From Deltaproteobacteria bacterium (GTDB lineage Bacteria; UBA10199; JACPAL01; JAHFST01), in NCBI GenBank assembly GCA_023265625.1, contig JAHFST010000008.1:93382-157381 (forward strand): 64,000 nucleotides of DNA, read 5' to 3'. Below the pieces are notes generated by a model. It did no database searches, was not told where the DNA came from, and worked only from the letters and a program-made list of their open reading frames with translations. The translations under genes were made by a program, and so were the position numbers. The first letter of the stretch is position 1. Each line of letters opens with the position of its first letter. Below, piece by piece: positions 26,891 through 35,526 of the stretch.

Positions 26891-28431
26891 TTCAATTATA
26901 CGACACAACCCTGCGCGATGGGGCCCAGGGCGAGGGGATCGCCTTTAGCGTCGAGGATAAGCTGCGCATTGCGCAAAAGCTTGATGAGTTGGGGATTCAT
27001 TACCTCGAGGGGGGCTGGCCGGGATCCAACCCGAAGGATGATGAATTCTTTCGTCGGGCCAAAAAATTGAATTTGCAACACGCCCGCCTCGCCGCCTTTG
27101 GGAGTACTCGCAGGAAGGGAACCCCGCCCGAGCAAGACAAAATCCTGCAAAAATTGATCGCGGCCGAGACGCCCGTCATTACTATTTTTGGCAAATCATG
27201 GGAGCTGCATGTGCGGGAGGCCTTGGGGGCCTCGCTGGAGGAGAATCTTGAGTTAATTGCCGACTCCATTCAGTTTTTGAAACGGTATGTCTCCGAGGTC
27301 ATTTTTGATGCGGAGCATTTCTTTGATGGCTATAAAACAAGTAGCGAGTATGCCCTGGAGGTCTTAAAAATCGCCGCTCAGGCGGGGGCTGGCACCTTGG
27401 TGCTTTGTGATACGAATGGCGGCAGCCTTCCTTCGGAAGTCGAACAAATTGTTAAAGTTGTCACCGCCCAAGTCGTCACCCCCATCGGGATTCATTGCCA
27501 CAACGATAGTGAATTAGCCGTGGCCAATTCTCTTGCGGCCGTCTCGGCTGGGGCGGGTCAAATTCATGGCACCATCAATGGAATTGGTGAGCGTTGCGGG
27601 AATGCCAATCTTACCTCCATCATCCCCAATTTGGTCTTAAAATTACACGACGATTGCCTGACCCAAGCGCAATTACAGCAACTTCGCGAGGTTTCGCGTT
27701 TTGTCGATGAGCTGGCCAATCGGGACCCCGTCAAGAGTCAGCCCTATGTCGGGGCCTCCGCCTTTGCCCATAAGGGGGGCATCCATGTCAGTGCGGTGCG
27801 GAAAAACCAGCGTACTTACGAGCATATTGATCCAACCTTGGTGGGTAATCGGCAACGCATCTTGGTCTCGGACCAAGCGGGTCAAAGTAGCATCGTGCAA
27901 AAAGCCCAGCAGTTTGGCTTAAAAATTGATTCCAAAGATCCCGCCATTCGAAAAATTGTGGACCAACTCAAGGAATTAGAGCGCCAGGGCTACCAATTTG
28001 AAGGGGCAGAGGCCTCCTTTGAAATTCTCATGAAGAAGGCGTTGAAGCAGCATCGTCCCTTTTTTAAACTTATTGATTTTCAAGTCATCGATCAAGCGCG
28101 TGGCAAGTTATCATCGGAGGCAACGCTGCATATTTCCGTCGATGGAAAAAAGGAACGTGTGAAGGTCAAAGGAGATGGTCCCGTCAACGCCCTAGATAAG
28201 GCGCTGCGTCGCGCCCTGGAACGCTTCTATCCCGAACTCAAGCAAGTTCAATTAGTCGATTATAAGGTTCGAGTCCTCCCAGCCAGCCAAGGCACGGCTT
28301 CCCTCGTGAGGGTCTTGATAGAATCTCGCGATAAGAAGGAGAGTTGGGGTACGGTGGGAGTATCGGAAAACATCGTCAAGGCCTCGTGGCTGGCCTTGGT
28401 AGACTCCTTGGAATATAAATTCCTCAAATAA
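26887..28431 (+). CDS. cimA: (R)-citramalate synthase
   Basis: The 514-residue product is a DRE-TIM metallolyase: [17 protein letters not shown] at the N-terminus, [17 protein letters not shown] with metal ligands, and a LeuA-type regulatory dimer domain after residue 400. The DGAQGEG form and the size match citramalate synthases, which make isoleucine precursors from pyruvate and acetyl-CoA; 2-isopropylmalate synthase is the alternative. The start is TTG overlapping the lysC stop, and lysC-cimA order is common in Deltaproteobacteria. Confidence 0.92.
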   Translation: MIQLYDTTLRDGAQGEGIAFSVEDKLRIAQKLDELGIHYLEGGWPGSNPKDDEFFRRAKKLNLQHARLAAFGSTRRKGTPPEQDKILQKLIAAETPVITIFGKSWELHVREALGASLEENLELIADSIQFLKRYVSEVIFDAEHFFDGYKTSSEYALEVLKIAAQAGAGTLVLCDTNGGSLPSEVEQIVKVVTAQVVTPIGIHCHNDSELAVANSLAAVSAGAGQIHGTINGIGERCGNANLTSIIPNLVLKLHDDCLTQAQLQQLREVSRFVDELANRDPVKSQPYVGASAFAHKGGIHVSAVRKNQRTYEHIDPTLVGNRQRILVSDQAGQSSIVQKAQQFGLKIDSKDPAIRKIVDQLKELERQGYQFEGAEASFEILMKKALKQHRPFFKLIDFQVIDQARGKLSSEATLHISVDGKKERVKVKGDGPVNALDKALRRALERFYPELKQVQLVDYKVRVLPASQGTASLVRVLIESRDKKESWGTVGVSENIVKASWLALVDSLEYKFLK

Positions 28432-28515
28432 TTCCGACGCATCGCGTAACGAATTTTATTAGCTAAACTTCGGTAAATCGTTGACAGCCAAAAGATTGCG
28501 GGCTACGGCTTCATC

Positions 28516-29763
28516 GTGAAACCAGGCATACTCTTTATTGTTTTTTTCTATAGTTTTACCTTGCTTCCTCTGCCTGCTTTTGCTCAATCCGCCTTGGCCG
28601 TTTTAGAATATCATCAAAGCAAATCGCACGAGACCGAGGATCGGATTCATAAATTTACGGATCGATTGCGTGAGGAATTCATTCGTAAAGGTCAAATTGA
28701 GACCCTTTCAAAAGAGAGTACCGAGGAAATTTTCTTTTACCATCGGCCTTTTCTGCAGATGAATCATCCCGAACTCCCAGAACTAAAGGCCGGAAAGCAG
28801 GCCTATTATGAGTTGCGCTTGAAAGAAGCGGAGCAATTATTCCGCAATGTCATTGCTTCTAAGGAAGATGAACGGAGAGATGACGGCACTTTACTGGAGG
28901 CCTATCTGTTGTTGGGTTTAACTCTGTCGGCGGCTCAAGAACCCAAGGAGGCGCAGGGAATGTTTCGCGAGGCCTTACGGTTAAACCCCCATTTGGAGAT
29001 CAATCCTCACTTTTTTCCTCCCAAGATTGTGAAGAGTTTTAGAGAGCTGGCACAACATAATGATCTTCCTACAGGCACACTGCAAATACACTCCAAGCCA
29101 GAAGGCTCGAAGGTTTATCTCAATGGTGTCTTCTCCGGGGTTACCCCGTTGGTGCTCAATTCGTTTCCGAGTGGTCACCATACCGTACGGTTGGAGGCGG
29201 GACATCGCCAAACGCGTAAAACCGTCATTTCCCTGAAACCGAATGAATCCAAACAAGTGGATTTGGCCTTAGCTTGGTCTAATCGCACTCCCGCACCCAA
29301 CTTGCTTGGCTTTAATGATTGGGAAGTAAAGGATTCGGAACAGTTGGTTCAATTCGTGGCTGCCGTGGGTCAGCAAATGCAGGTACAAAAGGTCTTGCTG
29401 GTAGGGATGAACCATGAATCAGGAACGGAACAAATTCAGTTACGCCTGGTGGATACGAGTCTGCGTGCCTCCTATAAAAATCACAATTTCCCAGTCGAAA
29501 AAATTACCGAGCGTTCTGCGGAGCTGGCCACACAAATTGTGTCAGAAATAACGCCCGATGTTCGATCCAATTTGCTCCTTCATGCCAATAAACAGGAAGA
29601 TCGGTACGAAGGTGATGTGTTGCTGTTAGGCAAATACCGGAAACCTTTCTATCAGAGGCCACTTTTTTGGGTTGTTCTTGGCTTAGCTGGGGCAGGAGGA
29701 GGGGTGGGGGCTGCCCTGGTTGGAGGGACGGCCGCCACCGGGACTCTGGTCGTGGCTTTTTAA
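28516..29763 (+). CDS. Exported PEGA-domain protein with TPR-like region
   Basis: The 415-residue protein starts (GTG) with a signal peptide ending in LPLPAFAQS. An N-terminal domain (26-105, LAVLEYHQSKSH...) leads to a TPR-like helical region (105-180). A PEGA domain follows near 195-260 (GTLQIHSKPEGSKVYLNG). A further alpha/beta region leads to a final hydrophobic Gly-rich segment (about 385-410). PEGA domains are beta-sandwiches of surface or periplasmic proteins. It opens a four-gene envelope cluster. The N-terminal half resembles the product of 30221-30988, so the two are probably paralogues. Confidence 0.8.
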   Translation: MKPGILFIVFFYSFTLLPLPAFAQSALAVLEYHQSKSHETEDRIHKFTDRLREEFIRKGQIETLSKESTEEIFFYHRPFLQMNHPELPELKAGKQAYYELRLKEAEQLFRNVIASKEDERRDDGTLLEAYLLLGLTLSAAQEPKEAQGMFREALRLNPHLEINPHFFPPKIVKSFRELAQHNDLPTGTLQIHSKPEGSKVYLNGVFSGVTPLVLNSFPSGHHTVRLEAGHRQTRKTVISLKPNESKQVDLALAWSNRTPAPNLLGFNDWEVKDSEQLVQFVAAVGQQMQVQKVLLVGMNHESGTEQIQLRLVDTSLRASYKNHNFPVEKITERSAELATQIVSEITPDVRSNLLLHANKQEDRYEGDVLLLGKYRKPFYQRPLFWVVLGLAGAGGGVGAALVGGTAATGTLVVAF

Positions 29764-29773
29764 GGAAAATCAT

Positions 29774-30214
29774 ATGAAACAGATAAGCGTTATGGTGGTC
29801 GTGTTAGGGGCGCTTTCGAGTACGGTGATGGGGTGTGCCGGTCATGATTTTCATCCCCAAAGTTCCCAGTCCTTGCAACAAAAACTCCCTGCCCAAATTT
29901 TCTTTGGGTTTAACAAGGATCGCATCACCCCGACTGAGGAAGCTTTGTTAGATGAGCAAGCTGCTTTGCTCAAAAAATATCAGGAGAGTGTCATTTTGAT
30001 TGAAGGGAATACCGATGCTATTGGCAGTGCCAATTACAATATGGAACTAGGTGATCGTCGTGCCCGTCGAGTGATGGTGGAGTTGGTGCAGCGCGGGGTT
30101 GAGCCGAAACAACTGATTGTGCTGAGCCATGGAGAAAATCATCCGCTCACTCCCGGTCTCAATGAGAACCAGCGGGCCAAAAATCGACGGGTCGAGTTGG
30201 TCATCCGTAAATAA
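29774..30214 (+). CDS. OmpA/Pal-family peptidoglycan-associated lipoprotein
   Basis: From the ATG at 29774 (preceded by AAGGAAAA) the product is 147 residues. The signal peptide ends in a lipobox-like VMGC with Cys at residue 21. The rest is an OmpA-like domain: FFGFNKDRITPTEEALLDEQ, VILIEGNTDAIGSANYN, and RAKNRRVELVI, with the residues that bind diaminopimelate in peptidoglycan. It is likely an outer-membrane lipoprotein that anchors to the wall. A longer frame from 29720 overlaps the upstream gene and would spoil the signal peptide. Confidence 0.87.
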   Translation: MKQISVMVVVLGALSSTVMGCAGHDFHPQSSQSLQQKLPAQIFFGFNKDRITPTEEALLDEQAALLKKYQESVILIEGNTDAIGSANYNMELGDRRARRVMVELVQRGVEPKQLIVLSHGENHPLTPGLNENQRAKNRRVELVIRK

Positions 30215-30220
30215 GGAGCT

Positions 30221-30988
30221 GTGCTAAATCCATATCATTTTATCATATTTTTGTGTCTCTTCCCCTTGGTTACCCAGGCTGGAGTAGTGGCTATCTTACC
30301 ATTTTCGCATTCAAAAATGACTTCAGGACAAATGAGTCGTGTACAAAAACAGGCCGCTGAGCTGTTGCGAAAACAAGGAGTCGGGCAAACCTATGTTTTG
30401 CCTTCTAATCAAATGATTAATAATAATCTTGGTCATGTTCTGGAGGATGAATTATCACTCTCTTGGAAACATTACTATCAGTTGGAGTTAGCCGAATCGG
30501 ATAATCTCTTAGCGGGTCGTGTCGATCCGCCAGCACTCGCGCTCTCGGCCTTGCTTGCAAACTCGGCCAATGACGAGAAAAAAATGAAGCATCAGTTGGA
30601 GCGATTGCTTTTAGTGGCGCCTGATTATCGGTTGCCGGTTCGTGATTATCCGCCACATTTACGGCAGATCTTCTCTGAACTTCCTCGCATCAACAGCGCC
30701 TATCCCATGATCTATTTTAGCTTGGGCGCTATTTCAGTTCCCATGGATGAATTTCCGAAATGGATCCAACGATTTCAGGCTTGGATGAAACAAGAAGGAT
30801 GGGATGAGATATTGTTTCTCGCTCTCGAACCGATCGGCTGGAATTATCAATTGTCTTGTACGCGATTAGGAAAAAAAATTGGCAAAACCTATCGAGTCGA
30901 GATGAAAGATCTGAATGAAATAAAAAATGGGCTAAATATTCTCATCGGAAAGGCCTATTTCGTTGACACTTCCTCTCACATTCAGTAA
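30221..30988 (+). CDS. Exported protein related to the N-terminal half of the PEGA protein upstream
   Basis: The 255-residue product has an N-terminal hydrophobic stretch (FIIFLCLFPLVTQAG) that looks like a signal peptide. The next part, VVAILPFSHSKMTSGQ with a following helix, and KHYYQLELAESDNLLAG, parallels the region AVLEYHQSKSH to QAYYELRLKEAEQLFRN in the PEGA protein. A later RDYPPHLRQIFSEL matches HFFPPKIVKSFREL. It thus shares the fold but lacks PEGA. The GTG is very close to AAGGAG (30213-30218), so the exact start is uncertain. Function unknown. Confidence 0.7.
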   Translation: MLNPYHFIIFLCLFPLVTQAGVVAILPFSHSKMTSGQMSRVQKQAAELLRKQGVGQTYVLPSNQMINNNLGHVLEDELSLSWKHYYQLELAESDNLLAGRVDPPALALSALLANSANDEKKMKHQLERLLLVAPDYRLPVRDYPPHLRQIFSELPRINSAYPMIYFSLGAISVPMDEFPKWIQRFQAWMKQEGWDEILFLALEPIGWNYQLSCTRLGKKIGKTYRVEMKDLNEIKNGLNILIGKAYFVDTSSHIQ

Positions 30989-31009
30989 ATTGCGCCTATT
31001 AAATACCGC

Positions 31010-32320
31010 ATGAAAAAATCTTCTCTTTTATCACTTCTCTTTGGTATCAGTTTGATGGCTGTTTCTTCATGGAGTTGGGCCCGTAGTACATCCACCAACG
31101 CACAGTTATTTTTCCCGGTTGTGGATGACAGTCGTTATTTCTCGCTCTACAGTTCTCAAACCTTTCAGCCTAAACAGTTTCGTTTTGGATTAAGCATTAA
31201 TTATGGCAGAAACCCGGTGGAGGTTGGAGTTGGGGGTAATCGCCGCCTGGGTTTGGTCGACAATCTCGTCATGATGGATGTGCATGGTTCGTTTGGCGTC
31301 CTCGATTGGCTGCAAATTGGGGCCGATATCCCGGTGGCGGCCGCGGTTAAGACTGAAAACATCAGTACCGGTCAGGCTAAAACCTCTGCTGCGATGGGGG
31401 ATATCCGTCTCAGTAGTAAATTTCGTCTGTTAAATATTGACAAACATTCAGTTGGCTTTAGTCTGCTTCCCTACATAGACGTCCCGACCGGATCAGGGAG
31501 TAAATTTGTCGGGAATAACAGCTTGGCCGGCGGTCTCAGCTTGATTGCGGACTTTGATATCAAGCAGCGGGTGCAAATTGCCACCAATATGGGATTTTAC
31601 TTTCGCGATCGTACCACGGTGCAGCAGGGCGGTGTCTCGTTTAATACCGTGGTGGATGACGCCTTTACTTACGGTTTGGGTCTAAACTGGTCGATCAAAG
31701 AATGGGTTGAGCTGGCCGGTGAAGTGACGGGTTCAACCCGGCTGGGTAATTTTTTCGGCAACGAGGTGGAGACCCCGCTGGAGGTCGGTGGTGGATTGAA
31801 GTTCTTCCCGACACCGGTACAGGGATTAGAGATCAACGTGGGGGTAAAAAGCGGGATGACCTTTGGTTTTGGCGCCCCTGATTTTCGCATTATCGCGGGG
31901 GTATCTTATCCAACACCTCGTAAGGTCAAACTGCCCGTCGAGCCGGCCCCACAACCCATTGCCTTCGTAGAAAAAGACAAGATTGTCATTACCAGAAGGG
32001 TCCATTTTGAGTTTAGTAAGGCCGTCATTAGGCCTGTTTCATTTGAAATATTGGATGCCGTGGTGACGGTGCTCAATCAATCGCCATCCATCAAAAAAAT
32101 ACGCGTTGAGGGGCATACCGATTTCATTGGTTCTGATAAGGCAAATCTTCGTTTGTCACAGCAGAGAGCCGAGGCTGTCATGCGTTACTTGATTGACAAA
32201 GGCATTGATCGCGAGCGATTAGTAGCCGTTGGCTATGGAGAAACCAGACCGATTGATCCAGATAAAACCGACCTTGCCCGGGCCAGAAACCGGCGTGTTG
32301 AATTCACCATCCTCGAATAG
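31010..32320 (+). CDS. OmpA-family outer-membrane protein (beta barrel plus OmpA domain)
   Basis: The 436-residue protein has a signal peptide (MKKSSLLSLLFGISLMAVSS). A long middle of alternating strands (about residues 50-310) is typical of a beta barrel. A C-terminal OmpA peptidoglycan-binding domain (about 335-436) contains VHFEFSKAVIRP, IRVEGHTDFIGSDKANLRLS and RARNRRVEF. Proteins of this build anchor the outer membrane to the wall. It closes the four-gene cluster, and recG overlaps its end. Confidence 0.88.
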   Translation: MKKSSLLSLLFGISLMAVSSWSWARSTSTNAQLFFPVVDDSRYFSLYSSQTFQPKQFRFGLSINYGRNPVEVGVGGNRRLGLVDNLVMMDVHGSFGVLDWLQIGADIPVAAAVKTENISTGQAKTSAAMGDIRLSSKFRLLNIDKHSVGFSLLPYIDVPTGSGSKFVGNNSLAGGLSLIADFDIKQRVQIATNMGFYFRDRTTVQQGGVSFNTVVDDAFTYGLGLNWSIKEWVELAGEVTGSTRLGNFFGNEVETPLEVGGGLKFFPTPVQGLEINVGVKSGMTFGFGAPDFRIIAGVSYPTPRKVKLPVEPAPQPIAFVEKDKIVITRRVHFEFSKAVIRPVSFEILDAVVTVLNQSPSIKKIRVEGHTDFIGSDKANLRLSQQRAEAVMRYLIDKGIDRERLVAVGYGETRPIDPDKTDLARARNRRVEFTILE

Positions 32321-34409
32321 TAGGTCGTTAGAGACATTTCCCATACAGTTTATCAAGGGAGTTGGCCCGCGCATCGCTGAGATATTGGCCAAAAAGGGGA
32401 TTTTGACCCCGGAAGATTTACTTTACTATTTTCCCTACAAATATTTGGACCGTCGCCGGATGACACCCATTGGAGAATTGAAGGGTGGGGGAGAGGCCGT
32501 CGCCGTTGGCAAAATTATCACCGCAGGTATTGGTTTTTTTGGCCGCGGACGCCGCATTTTTGAGGTCCTCTTGGGGGATGACTCCGGGGTCGTTTCGCTC
32601 AAATGGTTTCGTTTTAACCCTCGTCAGATGATGGGTTCGTTCAAGAAGGGGGATGTTTTGCTGGTGGCCGGGATGGTCACCCAATTTCGCAAAGATGTGC
32701 AGATGATTCATCCCACCACGCAACATCTTGATTCGGATGTGATGGCCGACATCCGGGCCCCGGGATTATTGCCAACCTATTCGGCCATCCCCGGGTTGGG
32801 CCAGAAAACCTTGCAAAAAATCGTTCGGCAGATCCTGGTGCAGTTTGCCGGCAAGATTGAAGACCCTATCCCATTAGAAATCCGGCAAAAATATGAATTT
32901 TTGGATAAGGAAGAAACCTTTCATGAGATCCATTTTCCAAGCCCTGAGGTTGATTTTGACGTGCTATCCAGAGGTCGCACCCCTGCGATGAAGCGGGAAA
33001 TTTTTGAAGAATTTTTTTTCATGGAGCTTGGGCTGGCCCTAAAGAGATACCACGTCAAACGGGAGGCAGGACATGCCTTCCCTTGTTCGGCCACTGAACT
33101 GGAACAGTTGAAACAAGGGCTCCCTTTTACGCTGACTCGGGCACAAAATCAGGTGATGGAGGAGATTCTCGCTGACCTCGCACAACCTTGCCCCATGAAT
33201 CGTCTACTCCAAGGGGATGTGGGGAGTGGTAAGACGATTATCGCCCTTTTGGCGGCTCGTATCGTGCTTGATAATGGCTTTCAGGTGGCCCTGATGGCCC
33301 CCACCGAGATCTTGGCGGAACAACACTATCAGACGGCCCGAAAGATTCTGGCCAGTGCGAACTATCCGATTGCCCTATTAACCAGCCGATCCTCTGCGGC
33401 GGAAATGAAACAGATCCGTCGCTTGATCAACCGAGGTATCTACCGATTAGTGGTGGGTACCCATGCCTTGCTCTCCGAGGACGTGCATTTTGACAAACTT
33501 GGGCTGGCCTTAATCGATGAACAGCACCGCTTTGGGGTGGTACAACGACAAACCTTGAAGGAAAAAGGCCGACCCGACATCCTGGTCATGACAGCCACCC
33601 CGATTCCCCGTACCCTCTCCATGACCCTTTATGGAGATTTGGACCTTTCCGTGATCGATGAACTCCCACCGGGGAGACAACGGATTAAAACCCTAATATT
33701 TAAGGATAGTGAACGTAAAAGACTCTATCAGGCCATCGGGGAGATCACAAAAAGGGGGGAGCAGGTTTATGTTGTCTACCCCCTGGTGGAAGAAAGTGAA
33801 AAACTTCCCTTAAAAGATGCGACTCGGATGTCGGAAGAGCTCAAATTAGCCCTTCCCGAGGTGAAAATTGCCCTACTCCATGGCCGCGTGAAGGAAGAAG
33901 AGCGCGACCAGATCATGCGAGGGTTCAAGGAGGGGGAGATTCAGCTCTTGGTCGCTACCACGGTGGTGGAGGTGGGGATTGATGTCCCCAATGCCACCCT
34001 CATGGTGATCGAAAACGCCGAACGCTTTGGCCTCTCACAACTGCACCAACTCAGGGGTAGGGTGGGTCGGGGGAGCAAACCGTCCTATTGTGTCTTGGTC
34101 AGTTCAGCCCCGGAGTTCGAACCGGCGGGAAAAAGATTAAAGGTTATGACCGAAACAGGGGATGGATTTCGCATCGCCGAAGAGGATTTGTCAATCCGTG
34201 GTCCGGGGGATTATCTGGGCACCCGCCAATCGGGTCTTCCCGAACTTCGGGTCGCCAACCTGTTAAGAGACTTTGAGATCCTCAAATTGGCCCGGCAGGA
34301 GGCCTTCAAATTGGTCAAATTGGACCCTACGCTGAGACATCAACCCACCCTCAGGAGCACACTCTATTCGCGCTGGAAGGAACGACTCGCCCTAGCCGAA
34401 ATTGCCTAA
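32295..34409 (+). CDS. recG: ATP-dependent DNA helicase RecG
   Basis: RecG remodels stalled replication forks and Holliday junctions. The wedge OB domain is in the first 250 residues. The helicase part has Walker A GDVGSGKT, DEQH-box IDEQHRFG, TATPIPRTL and QLRGRVGRG. The protein is 704 residues from the GTG at 32295, or 726 from 32229; an open frame also runs back into the OmpA gene. I favour 32295/32298 because it fits the family length and leaves a small overlap. It converges with ygfZ and the two ends overlap by 18 nt. Confidence 0.95.
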   Translation: MLNSPSSNSRSLETFPIQFIKGVGPRIAEILAKKGILTPEDLLYYFPYKYLDRRRMTPIGELKGGGEAVAVGKIITAGIGFFGRGRRIFEVLLGDDSGVVSLKWFRFNPRQMMGSFKKGDVLLVAGMVTQFRKDVQMIHPTTQHLDSDVMADIRAPGLLPTYSAIPGLGQKTLQKIVRQILVQFAGKIEDPIPLEIRQKYEFLDKEETFHEIHFPSPEVDFDVLSRGRTPAMKREIFEEFFFMELGLALKRYHVKREAGHAFPCSATELEQLKQGLPFTLTRAQNQVMEEILADLAQPCPMNRLLQGDVGSGKTIIALLAARIVLDNGFQVALMAPTEILAEQHYQTARKILASANYPIALLTSRSSAAEMKQIRRLINRGIYRLVVGTHALLSEDVHFDKLGLALIDEQHRFGVVQRQTLKEKGRPDILVMTATPIPRTLSMTLYGDLDLSVIDELPPGRQRIKTLIFKDSERKRLYQAIGEITKRGEQVYVVYPLVEESEKLPLKDATRMSEELKLALPEVKIALLHGRVKEEERDQIMRGFKEGEIQLLVATTVVEVGIDVPNATLMVIENAERFGLSQLHQLRGRVGRGSKPSYCVLVSSAPEFEPAGKRLKVMTETGDGFRIAEEDLSIRGPGDYLGTRQSGLPELRVANLLRDFEILKLARQEAFKLVKLDPTLRHQPTLRSTLYSRWKERLALAEIA

Positions 34410-35306
34410 ATTTACCCCTTCGTATTTTCGCTCCACGTACCCCAAGACCACCATCTGATCGGTGTAGGGGTTGTATACGGCCGAGGTCATTTGACCCACG
34501 GCTACCCCTTCCTCCGTCTTCACGGGAGCTCCGGGAGGCAAGTCTCTAGCTCCTTGAAAATGAAATGTTTTTAAAACTCTGGGGGTCTTGCCTTGGCCAT
34601 AGGACAAGATCCTCTCCATGACCTCCTGCCCCGGGTAACACCCCTTAAACCTGGCATAGGCGTAGTGCATGTTGGCCTCAAGGAGGGTGTTCTGTTCATT
34701 GATGTCGATCCCATCCCTGGGTATCCCCGATTCCTGCCGCAAAATCTCATAAGACTCTAGGCCGACAGGCGGAATTTGGTTCAAAAAGGAGGGTAGGGAG
34801 GCCTTGGTTGTCAGCAAATGCCAGACGGGTTTTTGGTAGATAGAATCAAGCCAAAGCAGGCCCTCGGGTAGGTGTAAAATTTGCTGAGGTGGCGGTTCAG
34901 AGGTGATCACACCCAGCTCGATTAACCTTTGACTGACCCGGGGACCCATCAAGTGGCAGAAAGACCAGTCTGAGATCTGATCTTTGAGTTCCACCTTTTC
35001 CATGAACTTGAATCTCCGCAAAAGAGGCCCCATTTTTTCAGCCAAAGGAGGGGCGGAGATGAGATGAAAGGCGTCTAATTCGACCCTGAGGACGTAGCTA
35101 GTCGCCTGGATCATCCCCTTGCGATCCAACAGGCCTGCGTAGGCCCCTGAGCCCACAGCGACCTTAAGAATGTCTTGAGAGAGCAATCGTTGCAACCAGT
35201 TAGCGGCGTCTGGTCCGGAGACTAGGAGGTGCCCAGAGCCGGTTTGTTCGCACCAGGCTGCCGTTTCAAAGACTTTCTGGACATCGTCACGCAGGGTGGT
35301 GTTCAT
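34392..35306 (-). CDS. ygfZ: YgfZ/GcvT-type folate-binding protein
   Basis: The 304-residue protein belongs to the YgfZ family, which helps iron-sulfur enzymes such as MiaB function in a folate-dependent manner. The signature KGCYPGQEVMERI is present near residue 220, and VLGYVERKY closes the protein. The N-terminal GcvT-like part has GPDAANWLQRLLSQDI. The gene is single on the minus strand. A functional link to miaB in this window is plausible by family knowledge but not visible from context. Confidence 0.9.
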   Translation of the reverse strand: MNTTLRDDVQKVFETAAWCEQTGSGHLLVSGPDAANWLQRLLSQDILKVAVGSGAYAGLLDRKGMIQATSYVLRVELDAFHLISAPPLAEKMGPLLRRFKFMEKVELKDQISDWSFCHLMGPRVSQRLIELGVITSEPPPQQILHLPEGLLWLDSIYQKPVWHLLTTKASLPSFLNQIPPVGLESYEILRQESGIPRDGIDINEQNTLLEANMHYAYARFKGCYPGQEVMERILSYGQGKTPRVLKTFHFQGARDLPPGAPVKTEEGVAVGQMTSAVYNPYTDQMVVLGYVERKYEGVNLGNFG

Positions 35307-35526
35307 CCATTGAGTGGTAGAATATATTCGGAGCGGAAGTCAATCTTTCCACCAAAAAAGATCACATCTCAGGGTACGCGCGTTTTCAGGGGAATTGGCT
35401 CCTATCCGAAAAAATTGGTCATTTTTTCTAAAATTTATAAATATTTGATATTATTATGTATTTATAAATATTTGTCACTTAAAATTACAGGGGAATGTCA
35501 CCATCGATCACATGAAACAAAAAATA
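35307..35526. other. AT-rich intergenic region with a 14-nt direct repeat
   Basis: This 220-nt stretch separates two minus-strand genes. TTTATAAATATTTG occurs at 35434-35447 and again at 35461-35474, 27 nt apart. The region is much more AT-rich than its neighbours and could hold the ygfZ promoter or an operator. No coding sequence or clear terminator is visible. Confidence 0.4.

Noticed and set aside
32229..32294. Upstream ATG start for recG
   Set aside because: It would overlap the OmpA gene by 92 nt and add 22 unconserved residues. GTG 32295 or TTG 32298 gives a normal length and overlap.
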